20,562 nt of DNA from JAYVSZ01 sp043774925. Lineage in GTDB: Bacteria > Pseudomonadota > Gammaproteobacteria > Burkholderiales > Methylophilaceae. The stretch lies in contig JAYVSZ010000028.1 of the NCBI GenBank assembly GCA_043774925.1, positions 1 to 20,562 of the forward strand, read 5' to 3'. Positions 1 to 7,238 of the stretch are shown one piece after another; within the stretch, counting starts at the first letter, position 1; every line of letters begins with the position of its first letter. Under the pieces are notes generated by a model. The model was not told the origin of the DNA and made no database searches. It saw only the letters and a list, made by a program, of their open reading frames with translations. Both the position numbers and the translations under genes were made by a program.

Positions 1-1
1 G

Positions 2-682
2 CAGATATTGGCTAAATTAGAAGCGGTGCAACAAGCATTTAATAATATCCAATATAGCGGCAAAAAAATCTCGCTTGCAGATGTGATTGTATTAGGTGGT
101 TGTGCAGCGGTAGAAGCTGCTGCTAAGAAAGCTGGGCATGATATCAAAGTGCCATTTAGCGCTGGCCGCATGGATACAACACAAGAAAACACCGATGTGG
201 ATTCTTTTGCAGTGCTAGAACCAACTTCTGATGGTTTTCGCAATTTTCTTAAGCCAGGTGTGCCAGTCTCTGCCGCCGAATTATTAGTAGACCAAGCACA
301 ACTATTAACCTTAACTGCGCCAGAAATGACAGTGCTAGTTGGCGGTATGCGTGCATTAAACGCTAATGTGGGGCAAACAGCACATGGTGTATTTACTAAA
401 CGACCAGAAGCATTAACCAACGATTTCTTTGTTAATCTGCTCGATATGAATACACAATGGCAAAAATCTAGCGCTGATGCAAACGTACTAGAAGGTCGTG
501 ATCGCAAAACTGGTAGCATTAAATGGACAGGCACAGTAGCAGACCTTGTGTTTGGGTCAAACTCACAATTGCGTGCCATTGCCGAGGTTTACGCAACAGA
601 CGATGCGCAACAAAAATTTGTGCATAACTTTGTAGCCGCTTGGAACAAAGTGATGAACCTTGATCGTTTTGATTTAGTTTAA
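2..682 (+). CDS. katG: Catalase-peroxidase, C-terminal part (5' end outside window)
   Basis: KatG is a haem enzyme that breaks down hydrogen peroxide by catalase and peroxidase reactions. Only 226 codons are visible; the reading frame is open from base 2 to the TAA at 680-682, so the gene begins upstream and no start should be assigned here. The visible part corresponds to the C-terminal domain (stretches such as LADVIVLGGCAAVEAAAKKA, APEMTVLVGGMRALNAN and KFVHNFVAAWNKVMNLDRFD are typical). This is the duplicated peroxidase-like half that lacks the haem ligand in known KatG proteins; full-length members are about 720-750 residues. A clear intrinsic terminator follows 51 bases downstream. Identification is firm; whether the N-terminal catalytic half is intact cannot be seen. 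Confidence 0.93.
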   Translation, partial: QILAKLEAVQQAFNNIQYSGKKISLADVIVLGGCAAVEAAAKKAGHDIKVPFSAGRMDTTQENTDVDSFAVLEPTSDGFRNFLKPGVPVSAAELLVDQAQLLTLTAPEMTVLVGGMRALNANVGQTAHGVFTKRPEALTNDFFVNLLDMNTQWQKSSADANVLEGRDRKTGSIKWTGTVADLVFGSNSQLRAIAEVYATDDAQQKFVHNFVAAWNKVMNLDRFDLV

Positions 683-733
683 TTAGAACGTCACAAAACA
701 CATGTAATCTACATTTGCTTCACTTACCCCTTT

Positions 734-759
734 AGCCCGCGCCTTGCGGGCTTTTTTTT
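734..759 (+). terminator. Intrinsic terminator of katG
   Basis: A perfect 7-bp stem AGCCCGC / GCGGGCT (734-740 with 746-752) has a 5-nt loop and continues into a run of eight T (752-759). It is placed correctly to end katG transcription and insulate the rubredoxin gene. Confidence 0.9.
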
Positions 760-760
760 A

Positions 761-788
761 TTGCTAATTTGTGTAAGTATTCTATATT
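761..788 (+). promoter_or_regulatory. Likely sigma-70 promoter of the rubredoxin gene
   Basis: TTGCTA (761-766) resembles a -35 element (4 of 6) and TATATT (783-788) a -10 element (5 of 6), with a 16-nt spacer. It lies just after the katG terminator and about 40 bases before the rubredoxin start, as expected for an independent transcript. Assigned by eye only. Confidence 0.45.
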
Positions 789-830
789 GATTTACGACCA
801 ATGTTTGCAAGTAACATTTCAGGAAAAAGT

Positions 831-995
831 ATGAAAATTTGGCAATGTGTCGTCTGTGGTTTAATTTATGAAGAAGAAAAAGGCTGGCCAGAGGACGGTA
901 TTGCTGCTGGCACGCGCTGGGAAGACGTCCCCGCAGATTGGCGTTGCCCAGAATGTGGCGTAAGCAAGGCTGAATTTGAAATGGTGGAATTTTAG
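831..995 (+). CDS. Rubredoxin
   Basis: Rubredoxin is a small cytoplasmic electron carrier with one iron bound by four cysteines. The 54-residue protein has both knuckles: CVVCG (Cys6, Cys9) and CPECG (Cys39, Cys42), with the usual Tyr, Pro and Trp residues between them (GLIYEEEKGWPEDGI, WRCPECG). An upstream ATG at 801 is in frame, but the ATG at 831 follows an AGGAAA Shine-Dalgarno (821-826) and gives the normal family length and N-terminus, so it is preferred. The gene is monocistronic by layout, with a promoter-like sequence and the katG terminator upstream and a hairpin downstream. Next to katG a role in peroxide or oxygen defence is possible, but that is only inferred from position. Confidence 0.93.
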   Translation: MKIWQCVVCGLIYEEEKGWPEDGIAAGTRWEDVPADWRCPECGVSKAEFEMVEF

Positions 996-1006
996 TAATA
1001 CCGCTA

Positions 1007-1039
1007 CCCTGAGAGCCGCATGAATATTGGCTCTCAGGG
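1007..1039. terminator. Hairpin between convergent rubredoxin and gyrB transcripts
   Basis: A perfect 11-bp inverted repeat, CCCTGAGAGCC (1007-1017) with GGCTCTCAGGG (1029-1039), has an 11-nt loop. It sits 12 bases after the rubredoxin stop and 20 bases after the small ORF that follows gyrB on the minus strand, so it could end both transcripts. Neither side has a clear T run, so it may stabilise 3' ends or block readthrough rather than act as a classical terminator. Confidence 0.5.
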
Positions 1040-1058
1040 CAGTGTTTAAATGCTGATA

Positions 1059-1127
1059 TTACTTGATTGGTGCTTTTGGTTGCTTTGGTTTGCCTTTTGA
1101 TTCTTTTTTCTTGTCTTTACTGCCCAC
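1059..1127 (-). CDS. Lysine-rich 22-residue micro-protein downstream of gyrB
   Basis: On the minus strand a GTG (1127-1125) opens a 22-codon ORF ending in TAA (1061-1059). It encodes MGSKDKKKESKGKPKQPK followed by APIK, nearly half Lys with several Pro, hence very basic and probably disordered. The start is supported by a perfect AAGGAG (1141-1136) with an 8-nt spacer. The GTG is 26 nt from the gyrB stop, so it is probably the last gene of a dnaA-dnaN-gyrB transcript; the hairpin at 1007-1039 follows. I do not recognise a family. A basic tail like this could bind nucleic acid or ribosomes, but no function can be assigned. Annotation pipelines usually skip ORFs this short. Confidence 0.5.
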   Translation of the reverse strand: MGSKDKKKESKGKPKQPKAPIK

Positions 1128-1153
1128 GGTAGTTTCTCCTTAAAAGCGCTAAA

Positions 1154-3565
1154 TTAAATATCTAAATTATGCACGCCCAGCGCATTGCTTTCAATAAACG
1201 CGCGGCGCGGCTCTACATTGTCACCCATTAGCGTGGTAAATATCTCATCGGCGGCAATCGCGTCGTCAATTTGTACTTTTAGCAAACGGCGCACTTTTGG
1301 GTCCATCGTGGTTTCCCAAAGTTGTTGTGGGTTCATCTCGCCCAAGCCTTTGTAACGTTGAATGTTCAGGCCGTGTCTCGCTTCATCTAACAGCCAATCC
1401 AGCGCTTGTTTGAAAGTATAAATAGTGGATTCTTTTTCGCCACGTTTAATCATCGCGCCCGGGCCTAGCAAGCCTTGCAGCATAGTGGACATGCGGCTGA
1501 TTTGGCGATAATCGCCACTGCCTAAAAACTCGGCATTAATCACGCAACATTGTAGGTTGCCATGCACGTATTTGTTCACTTCTAGACGATAAGTGCCTTC
1601 TTCTTGGTCGAAAGCAACCAAAACTTCTGAGCCAGTTGCGCCTAAAATTGGTCGTAATTTAGCGGCAGCCGCTTCCGCAGAGGCCTCATCCTTGATAGAG
1701 ATTTCACCCAAATCTTGCATGGCGCGCAATACGCTTTCATCATACAGCGCGGTGATGCGGCGAATAACCGCTTCCGTGAGCACCATTTGCTTGGCAATGT
1801 CTTCCAAAGGCGCACCAGTGATGGTATCGCCACCCGTTTTAGTGGTGAGCTCTGCGCCTTTAAGTGCTGACTGCAGCAGGTAAATATCCAACTCTTGTTG
1901 ATCTTTTAAATAGCGCTCATCACGGCCTTGCTTGACCTTATAAAGCGGTGGTTGCGCAATATAAATGTGGCCGCGCTCAACTAGCTCGGTCATTTGGCGA
2001 TAGAAGAATGTAAGCAACAGCGTGCGAATGTGGGCACCATCGACATCAGCATCGGTCATGATGATAATGCGGTGATAGCGCAGTTTATCAGCCGCAAAAT
2101 CTGCCTTGCCAATACTAGTGCCCAGCGCAGTAATAAGCGTGGCGATTTCTTGTGAACCTAAAAGCTTGTCAAAACGCGCTTTTTCCACGTTTAAAATTTT
2201 ACCTTTTAACGGCAAAATGGCTTGGTTTTTACGATCGCGCCCTTGCTTGGCCGAACCACCTGCAGAGTCACCTTCCACTAAATAAATTTCGCATAATGCT
2301 GGGTCTTTTTCTTGGCAATCTGCCAACTTTCCAGGCAAGCCCATGGTGTCCATTACGCCCTTGCGGCGAGTGATTTCACGCGCTTTACGCGCTGCTTCGC
2401 GCGCTCGCGCGGCATCGACGATTTTGCCGCAGATAATTTTGGCATCGGCTGGATTTTCTTGCAAAAACTCTGTCAATTTAGCCGAAACTACTTCAGAAAC
2501 CACAGGTTGCACCTCGCTTGAAACTAGTTTATCTTTAGTTTGAGATGAAAATTTGGGATCTGGCACTTTAACCGAGAGCACGCAGGTAATGCCTTCGCGC
2601 ATATCGTCGCCCGTGGTTTCTACTTTGGCTTTTTTAGCCAACTCTGTTTGTTCAATATATTGGTTCAGTGTGCGCGTCATCGCCGTGCGCAAACCCGTTA
2701 AATGGGTGCCGCCATCGCGTTGCGGAATATTGTTAGTAAAGCATTGTACGGTCTCGCTGTAAGAGTCGTTCCATTGCATCGCAACTTCGATGGTCATGCC
2801 CTCTTTTTCACCCATGGCGTAAAAAGTTTTAGGATGTAAAACCGTTTTTGTGCGGTTCATGTACTCCACAAAGCCTTTAATTCCGCCAGAATAGGCAAAG
2901 TTTTCACTTTTTCCTGTACGCTGATCTACGAGTTCAATTTTGACGCCGTTATTCAAAAATGACAGTTCGCGAATACGTTTCGCTAATATCTCAAAGTGAT
3001 ACTCAACCAATACAAACGTCTCTATTGAAGCTAAAAAGTGTACCTCAGTGCCGCGCTTATCGGTAGTGCCTGTTTTCGCCAACGGCGCTTGTGGCACCCC
3101 ACGGCGAAACTCCATTTGATGCACCTCACCTTTGCGATAAATTTTAAGGCGCAGCCAGTCAGATAGTGCATTCACCACCGATACGCCTACGCCATGCAAA
3201 CCACCAGAAACCTTGTATGAGTTCTGGTCAAATTTACCACCCGCATGCAGCTCAGTCATCACAATCTCTGCGGCAGAGCGTTTAGGATCATTTTTATCGT
3301 CGTCTTTTACATCTGTGGGAATGCCGCGGCCATTATCAGTCACACTAATAGAGTTATCCGAATGAATCGTGACCTTAATATCGTCGCAATACCCTGCCAG
3401 CGCCTCATCAATGGCGTTATCTAGCACCTCAAACACCATGTGGTGCAGCCCAGAGCCATCGGACGTATCGCCAATGTACATGCCCGGGCGCTTACGGACG
3501 GCATCTAAGCCTTCTAAAATTTTAATACTATCTGAGTTGTAATCTGCTTGCGGGTTTTGAGCCAT
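1154..3565 (-). CDS. gyrB: DNA gyrase subunit B
   Basis: GyrB is the ATPase subunit of DNA gyrase (GyrA2GyrB2), which introduces negative supercoils ahead of replication forks. The 803-residue length matches the long proteobacterial form (E. coli about 804). Visible landmarks: the GHKL ATPase with EVLDNAIDEA (Asn50), TDNGRGIP (Asp77) and GGLHGVGVSVVNALS (about 121-135); the transducer domain; the TOPRIM domain with VEGDSAGGSAKQGRDRK (near residue 430) and the metal-binding DADVDGAHIRTL; and the C-terminal QRYKGLGEMNPQQLWETTMDP. ATG is at 3565-3563; its Shine-Dalgarno is weak (AAAGAAAC). The gene follows dnaN after 45 nt with no terminator, so co-transcription is likely. recF, found between dnaN and gyrB in many bacteria, is absent. 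Confidence 0.98.
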   Translation of the reverse strand: MAQNPQADYNSDSIKILEGLDAVRKRPGMYIGDTSDGSGLHHMVFEVLDNAIDEALAGYCDDIKVTIHSDNSISVTDNGRGIPTDVKDDDKNDPKRSAAEIVMTELHAGGKFDQNSYKVSGGLHGVGVSVVNALSDWLRLKIYRKGEVHQMEFRRGVPQAPLAKTGTTDKRGTEVHFLASIETFVLVEYHFEILAKRIRELSFLNNGVKIELVDQRTGKSENFAYSGGIKGFVEYMNRTKTVLHPKTFYAMGEKEGMTIEVAMQWNDSYSETVQCFTNNIPQRDGGTHLTGLRTAMTRTLNQYIEQTELAKKAKVETTGDDMREGITCVLSVKVPDPKFSSQTKDKLVSSEVQPVVSEVVSAKLTEFLQENPADAKIICGKIVDAARAREAARKAREITRRKGVMDTMGLPGKLADCQEKDPALCEIYLVEGDSAGGSAKQGRDRKNQAILPLKGKILNVEKARFDKLLGSQEIATLITALGTSIGKADFAADKLRYHRIIIMTDADVDGAHIRTLLLTFFYRQMTELVERGHIYIAQPPLYKVKQGRDERYLKDQQELDIYLLQSALKGAELTTKTGGDTITGAPLEDIAKQMVLTEAVIRRITALYDESVLRAMQDLGEISIKDEASAEAAAAKLRPILGATGSEVLVAFDQEEGTYRLEVNKYVHGNLQCCVINAEFLGSGDYRQISRMSTMLQGLLGPGAMIKRGEKESTIYTFKQALDWLLDEARHGLNIQRYKGLGEMNPQQLWETTMDPKVRRLLKVQIDDAIAADEIFTTLMGDNVEPRRAFIESNALGVHNLDI

Positions 3566-3610
3566 GTTTTAGTTTCTTTGTAAGTCGATTAAAGGTTTGT
3601 CTATCAATAT

Positions 3611-4711
3611 TTAAATACGCATCGGCATGACGACATATTTGTAATTATCATCGTCTGGCACGGTAATTAAGCAGCTACTGTTTGCGTCTGCAAAAGAGAA
3701 ATTAACATTTTCTTGCTGTGTATTATTCAGCACATCAATTAAATAGGTGACGTTAAAGCCAATATCCATCGCGTCTTTGGCGTAATCAATTTCTAATTCC
3801 TCTTCTGCTTCTTCTTGCTCGGTATTGGTGCTGATGAGTTTGAGATTATTGGCGCTTAACACCATGCGGATGCCACGATATTTTTCGTTCGATAAAATGG
3901 AGGCGCGTTGCATGGCTGTAAGTACAGCGACACGGTTTACGCTAAAAGTGTTTTGGTGGCCTGTAGGAATCACACGGTGATAATCGGGGAATTTTCCATC
4001 AATGACTTTTGAAATGAGTTTAATTTCGTTAAAAGCAAAGTTAACTTGCCCTGCGCTGATTTCTATACTCACCTCATTCTCACTATCATCCAGCAATTTA
4101 ATCAGCTCTACGACGGTTTTACGTGGCAGGATGACGTCTGTTTTATCATAAGTCTCATTAAGCGTAGTTGAAGTAAAACTTAAACGGTGACCATCCGTAC
4201 CCACAAGATTTAATTTATTTTCATTCACCTCCAACAACAAGCCATTTAAATAGTAGCGAATATCTTGTTGTGCCATGGCGAATTCAACTTGTTTAAGTAG
4301 CCTTTTAAATTCTATTTGGCTAATTTTAATGCGAATGCCGTTTCCTGCCACTTTCGTCATCACTGGGTAATCTGCTGCAGGCAAGGTTTGCAAATTAAAA
4401 CGACTTTTCCCGGCTTTAACAGTAATCCGGCTCTCACTACTTAGCATGTCAATATCTACACCATCTGGCAGCGACCTACAAATATCTAAGAATTTTTTTG
4501 CAGAAATGGTTGTGGAAAGTTCGCCAGTAAATTTACTTTCTATATTCAAAGAAATTTGCATTTCTAAATCGGTAGCGGTGAGCTGAATATTATTACTTTT
4601 TGCTTCTAGTAATAAATTGGAAAGTATTGGTAAAGTATGTCGACGTTCAACAATACCCGTCACACTGGTAAGCGGTTTTAATAAAATTTCTCGGTTTATT
4701 TTAATTTGCAT
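3611..4711 (-). CDS. dnaN: DNA polymerase III beta subunit (sliding clamp)
   Basis: DnaN forms the ring-shaped dimer that tethers DNA polymerase III and other proteins to DNA. The 366-residue length is the same as in E. coli. The N-terminus (MQIKINREILLKPLTSVTGI), the central LNGLLLEVNENKLNLVGTDGHRLS and the C-terminal tail YKYVVMPMRI are characteristic; the C-terminal MPMR(I/L) end forms part of the partner-binding pocket. ATG at 4711 is preceded by AGGAC about 6 nt upstream. The gene lies between the candidate origin and gyrB on the same strand as dnaA, the usual dnaA-dnaN-gyrB order, and may be driven from dnaA readthrough or from a promoter within the origin gap. Confidence 0.98.
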   Translation of the reverse strand: MQIKINREILLKPLTSVTGIVERRHTLPILSNLLLEAKSNNIQLTATDLEMQISLNIESKFTGELSTTISAKKFLDICRSLPDGVDIDMLSSESRITVKAGKSRFNLQTLPAADYPVMTKVAGNGIRIKISQIEFKRLLKQVEFAMAQQDIRYYLNGLLLEVNENKLNLVGTDGHRLSFTSTTLNETYDKTDVILPRKTVVELIKLLDDSENEVSIEISAGQVNFAFNEIKLISKVIDGKFPDYHRVIPTGHQNTFSVNRVAVLTAMQRASILSNEKYRGIRMVLSANNLKLISTNTEQEEAEEELEIDYAKDAMDIGFNVTYLIDVLNNTQQENVNFSFADANSSCLITVPDDDNYKYVVMPMRI

Positions 4712-4980
4712 AACATGTCCTAATATATTTTTCTAATTAAGTATTTAATATATATTTAAAAATAATAGTAATAATAATGTGGCTTTTTTCTGTTGAAAAC
4801 TTTATTTTTTTTATAAAATCATCAAGTTAATTTTTTTTAATGCTGTTTAAAAACCTGCTTTTTGCTGTGGATTAAATGTGGTTTAACTTTAAAATTTTTT
4901 AAAATCGCATTTAACGCGCATTTTATCCACAACATTATATTGCTTTATTCACAAGCGCACAGCCAATTTTCTACATCAAA
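4712..4980. other. oriC: Candidate oriC, dnaN-dnaA gap
   Basis: This 269-bp gap carries the hallmarks of a bacterial origin. The half next to dnaN (about 4735-4860) is extremely AT-rich, with long A/T runs suited to strand opening. Two consensus DnaA boxes (TTATNCACA) lie on the plus strand at 4923-4931 (TTATCCACA) and 4945-4953 (TTATTCACA). Two inverted weaker boxes are at 4866-4874 (TGTGGATTA, one mismatch) and 4877-4885 (TGTGGTTTA). The weaker boxes face the AT-rich segment, a plausible order for unwinding. The dnaN ribosome-binding site is at the left edge. The other dnaA flank also has boxes, so the functional origin may be here, there or split. Confidence 0.7.
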
Positions 4981-6396
4981 TTAATCACGAATCACCTGAG
5001 TTAAAAACCCCAAATCGCGAGCAATCGATTGATCATTCAAGCGCAATTGTTCAATTTCATCGCAAGCATGCATCACGGTTGTGTGATGGCGATTACCAAA
5101 CGCTTCGCCAATCTCGGGAAAGCTATGATTCGTCAGCTCGCGGGCTAAGCTCATGGCAATTTGACGTGGCCTTGAGAAATTGCGCGCGCGTTTTTTGCTA
5201 TACATCTCTGCAACTTTTATTTTGTAATAATCTGCCACAGTTTTTTGGATGTTTTCAATGGTGATTTGGCGGCCGCGCACAGCAATTAAATCGCGCAAGG
5301 CATCTTTCGCTAAATTAACATCAATGGCATGACCAGTAAACATGGACATGGCGACAATGCGGTTTAATGCACCTTCCAGCTCACGTACGCTAGAGCGTAT
5401 TTGCTTGGCGACAAAAAAAGCGACATCTTCATGCAGGTTTATTTTTGACTCTTCTGCCTTTTTAAGTAAAATCGCCACGCGCATTTCCAGCTCTGGCGGC
5501 TCTACGGCCACCGTTAAACCCCAACTAAAGCGCGTACGCAGTCGCTCATCTACATCAACAATTTCTTTTGGGTAAGTGTCGCAAGTAATGACAATTTGTT
5601 TTTTTTCTTCAATCAGTGTGTTGAACGCGTAAAAAAACTCTTCTTGCGTGCGCGTTTTTTTGCCAAAAAATTGAATATCATCGATCAATAGTAAATCAAG
5701 TGAGTGGTATTCATGTTTAAACTCGTCAAACGCTTTATTTTCATAGGCCTTTACCACGTCAGAAACGTAGCGTTCCGCATGTAAATAACGAATTTTAGCC
5801 TCTGGGTTTTGCTGTTTTAAATGGTTACCAATGGCTTGTAGCAAATGCGTTTTACCAAGCCCAACACCGCCATAAATAAACAATGGGTTGTAAGCTTGAC
5901 CAGGATTTTCCGCCACTTGTAAGGCAGCTGCGCGCGCAAGCTGGTTGGCGCGACCCGTCACGTAGTTATCAAAATTAAAACTAGGATTTAGGCCAGAGCC
6001 GCGCTCACTAATGCGGTTGCTGGCATTGCCTTTTGCGCCACCGGCCTTATGAGTAGCAGCGGTTTTTGTGAGCGCCTCTTCTAACGGATGATTAGAAGAG
6101 GCGCTAGTATTAATGACTTTTCTAAGAACCTGTTTATCTTTTGTATTGGCTTCGCTAGTTTTGTGGCTAATGGAGACCTCTATTAACGTGTGTCCTGGCA
6201 ATAGTTCGGCGGCGATGGATTCTATTTTGCTTAAAAAGCGTTCTTTTACCCACTGCTGCACAAATTTGTTGGGCGCAAGCACGCGAATAGCGTTTTCGCC
6301 AACTTCAGTGGTCAGGGGTTTAATCCAAGTATTAAATTGTTGCGCTGATAGCTCTTGTTCGAAGCGGCTAAGGCAGGTAGGCCAAAAATTTTCCAT
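4981..6396 (-). CDS. dnaA: Chromosomal replication initiator DnaA
   Basis: DnaA is the AAA+ ATPase that binds DnaA boxes and opens oriC. The 471 residues show domain I (1-80, MENFWPTCLSRFEQELSAQQ, helicase-loader contacts), a variable linker domain II (about 81-138), the AAA+ core with Walker A GGVGLGKT (176-183), Walker B LLLIDD (235-240) and the arginine-finger region ERLRTRF (284-290), and domain IV with the box-binding signature GNRHHTTVMHACDEIE (434-449). ATG at 6396 gives the expected N-terminus; its Shine-Dalgarno is poor (GAGGT, too distant), suggesting modest initiation. A TTTACG/TATAAA promoter and DnaA boxes lie upstream, pointing to autoregulation. The domain II coding segment contains a perfect 14-bp hairpin (6071-6105). 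Confidence 0.98.
   Translation of the reverse strand: MENFWPTCLSRFEQELSAQQFNTWIKPLTTEVGENAIRVLAPNKFVQQWVKERFLSKIESIAAELLPGHTLIEVSISHKTSEANTKDKQVLRKVINTSASSNHPLEEALTKTAATHKAGGAKGNASNRISERGSGLNPSFNFDNYVTGRANQLARAAALQVAENPGQAYNPLFIYGGVGLGKTHLLQAIGNHLKQQNPEAKIRYLHAERYVSDVVKAYENKAFDEFKHEYHSLDLLLIDDIQFFGKKTRTQEEFFYAFNTLIEEKKQIVITCDTYPKEIVDVDERLRTRFSWGLTVAVEPPELEMRVAILLKKAEESKINLHEDVAFFVAKQIRSSVRELEGALNRIVAMSMFTGHAIDVNLAKDALRDLIAVRGRQITIENIQKTVADYYKIKVAEMYSKKRARNFSRPRQIAMSLARELTNHSFPEIGEAFGNRHHTTVMHACDEIEQLRLNDQSIARDLGFLTQVIRD
6071..6105 (-). other. Perfect 14-bp hairpin inside dnaA (domain II)
   Basis: AGCGCCTCTTCTAA (6071-6084) is the exact reverse complement of TTAGAAGAGGCGCT (6092-6105), with a 7-nt loop. 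In the dnaA mRNA it covers codons 98-109 of the poorly conserved linker. No T run follows, so it is not a normal terminator. It could slow ribosomes or affect mRNA stability; that is inference. Confidence 0.55.
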
Positions 6397-6460
6397 CGGG
6401 TTACCGATACCTCAAGCATGAGTAGATAAGATTATGATTTTATTAATATCTTTGTTTGTT

Positions 6461-6489
6461 TTTATACAAAACTATTTTTGCAACGTAAA
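6461..6489 (-). promoter_or_regulatory. dnaA promoter overlapping a DnaA-box-like site
   Basis: Reading the minus strand, TTTACG (6489-6484, 4 of 6 to the -35 consensus) and TATAAA (6466-6461, 5 of 6 to -10) are separated by exactly 17 nt. A one-mismatch DnaA box (TTATACAAA, 6462-6470) overlaps the -10 element and two perfect boxes lie just upstream, so repression by DnaA is plausible. The leader before the dnaA ATG would be about 60 nt. Confidence 0.6.
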
Positions 6490-6505
6490 CATAAATATTA
6501 ATCAT

Positions 6506-6546
6506 TTATTCACACATTCTAACTGGTTTAACCCGACTTATCCACA
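6506..6546. promoter_or_regulatory. Pair of consensus DnaA boxes between dnaA and rpmH
   Basis: TTATTCACA (6506-6514) and TTATCCACA (6538-6546) both fit TTATNCACA, in the same orientation, 32 bp apart (about three helical turns). They are upstream of the dnaA -35 element and may serve dnaA autoregulation, a second origin subregion, or both. The surrounding 6421-6600 is AT-rich. Confidence 0.75.
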
Positions 6547-6602
6547 GGCAAATCTACATTTTTTAAAGCATTTGCTAAGGGATTAATATTGCTAAATTTA
6601 GA

Positions 6603-6632
6603 TTGACAAAACAGGGTAAAATCGGTTCTAAT
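6603..6632 (+). promoter_or_regulatory. Strong promoter of rpmH-rnpA-yidD
   Basis: A perfect -35 TTGACA (6603-6608) and a -10 TCTAAT (6627-6632, 5 of 6) are separated by 18 nt. The predicted start near 6639 gives a leader of about 45 nt before rpmH. Strength fits a ribosomal protein gene. Confidence 0.7.
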
Positions 6633-6685
6633 AGCGGGCTTTGTTGCATTTGCGCTTTGTAGATTTAAGAAATAGGGAGATTTAA

Positions 6686-6820
6686 ATGAAACGTACTTAC
6701 CAGCCTTCTAACACACGTCGTGCACGCACGCATGGTTTTTTAGTGCGCATGAAAACCAAAGGTGGTCGTGCTGTTATTGCTGCTCGCCGCGCTAAAGGTC
6801 GCAAACGTTTAGGCCTGTAA
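6686..6820 (+). CDS. rpmH: 50S ribosomal protein L34
   Basis: A 44-codon ORF encodes MKRTYQPSNTRRARTHGF... ending GRKRLGL, the unmistakable L34 sequence at its normal length. L34 is a small, very basic protein of the large ribosomal subunit. The ATG at 6686 has a good Shine-Dalgarno GGGAGA (6675-6680) 5 nt upstream. It is the first gene of a rpmH-rnpA-yidD-yidC-mnmE series, a widely conserved order beside dnaA, and is driven by the promoter at 6603-6632. Confidence 0.98.
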   Translation: MKRTYQPSNTRRARTHGFLVRMKTKGGRAVIAARRAKGRKRLGL

Positions 6821-6863
6821 TTTATATATGCTGGTGTTTTTATCAGCAAGGCTTAAATAAGTA

Positions 6864-7238
6864 ATGCCCAAACAAGCAACACAAAAGTTGGTCATGTTAA
6901 GAAAAACGGATGAATTTTCATCCGTTTTTAGTTTTAGAAAACGGCTACCATCTTCTTTTTTAGTGACGCATTACAGCCCAAACGCGCTAATGCAGCCTAG
7001 AATAGGTTTTGTGGTAGCAAAAAAAGTGGCTAAATTAGCGGTTGATAGAAACTATATGCGCCGTGTGCTACGTGAGCTGTGCAAACAAGAATTATACGTG
7101 CTTGCCAGTGTAGATGTCGTCATACAAGTGCAAAAGCCTTTTAAAAATAGCGATTTTTTGACAATAAAACAAGAGCTTGCTGGTTTGTTTGCTAAAATAC
7201 ATAAAAGATTAACTGCCGAACAGTTGACTAATGCGTAG
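6864..7238 (+). CDS. rnpA: Ribonuclease P protein component
   Basis: RnpA is the basic protein partner of the RNase P ribozyme, which trims the 5' leader of tRNA precursors. The 124-residue protein has the normal size, with LRKTDEFSSVFSFRKR near the N-terminus, IGFVVAKKVAKLAVDRNYMR in the middle and the RNA-binding DRNYMRRVLRE helix (61-71). The classical RNR core reads R-N-Y-M-R-R here. ATG at 6864 is 43 nt after rpmH; a better-spaced Shine-Dalgarno is lacking, but the next ATG (6894) has none at all. The stop overlaps yidD by 8 nt. A 13-bp inverted repeat followed by T5 lies over codons 13-22, resembling an intragenic terminator. Confidence 0.96.
   Translation: MPKQATQKLVMLRKTDEFSSVFSFRKRLPSSFLVTHYSPNALMQPRIGFVVAKKVAKLAVDRNYMRRVLRELCKQELYVLASVDVVIQVQKPFKNSDFLTIKQELAGLFAKIHKRLTAEQLTNA
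6902..6929 (+). terminator. Terminator-like hairpin inside rnpA
   Basis: AAAAACGGATGAA (6902-6914) and TTCATCCGTTTTT (6917-6929) are exact reverse complements around a 2-nt centre, and the right arm ends in five T. The fold looks like an intrinsic terminator 38 nt into rnpA. It could reduce rnpA and yidD transcription relative to rpmH. Active translation of rnpA might prevent it; effect not proven. Confidence 0.45.

Noticed and set aside
801..830. Upstream ATG extending rubredoxin by 10 residues
   Set aside because: It has no Shine-Dalgarno and would put the AGGAAA site inside the gene; the ATG at 831 gives normal family length.
3566..3610. Missing recF considered as a deletion
   Set aside because: Absence of recF between dnaN and gyrB is normal in many betaproteobacteria; only a 45-nt gap remains with no remnant.
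6085..6091. CGGATGA shared by the dnaA hairpin loop and the rnpA palindrome
   Set aside because: A 7-9 base match is easily due to chance in a window of this size.
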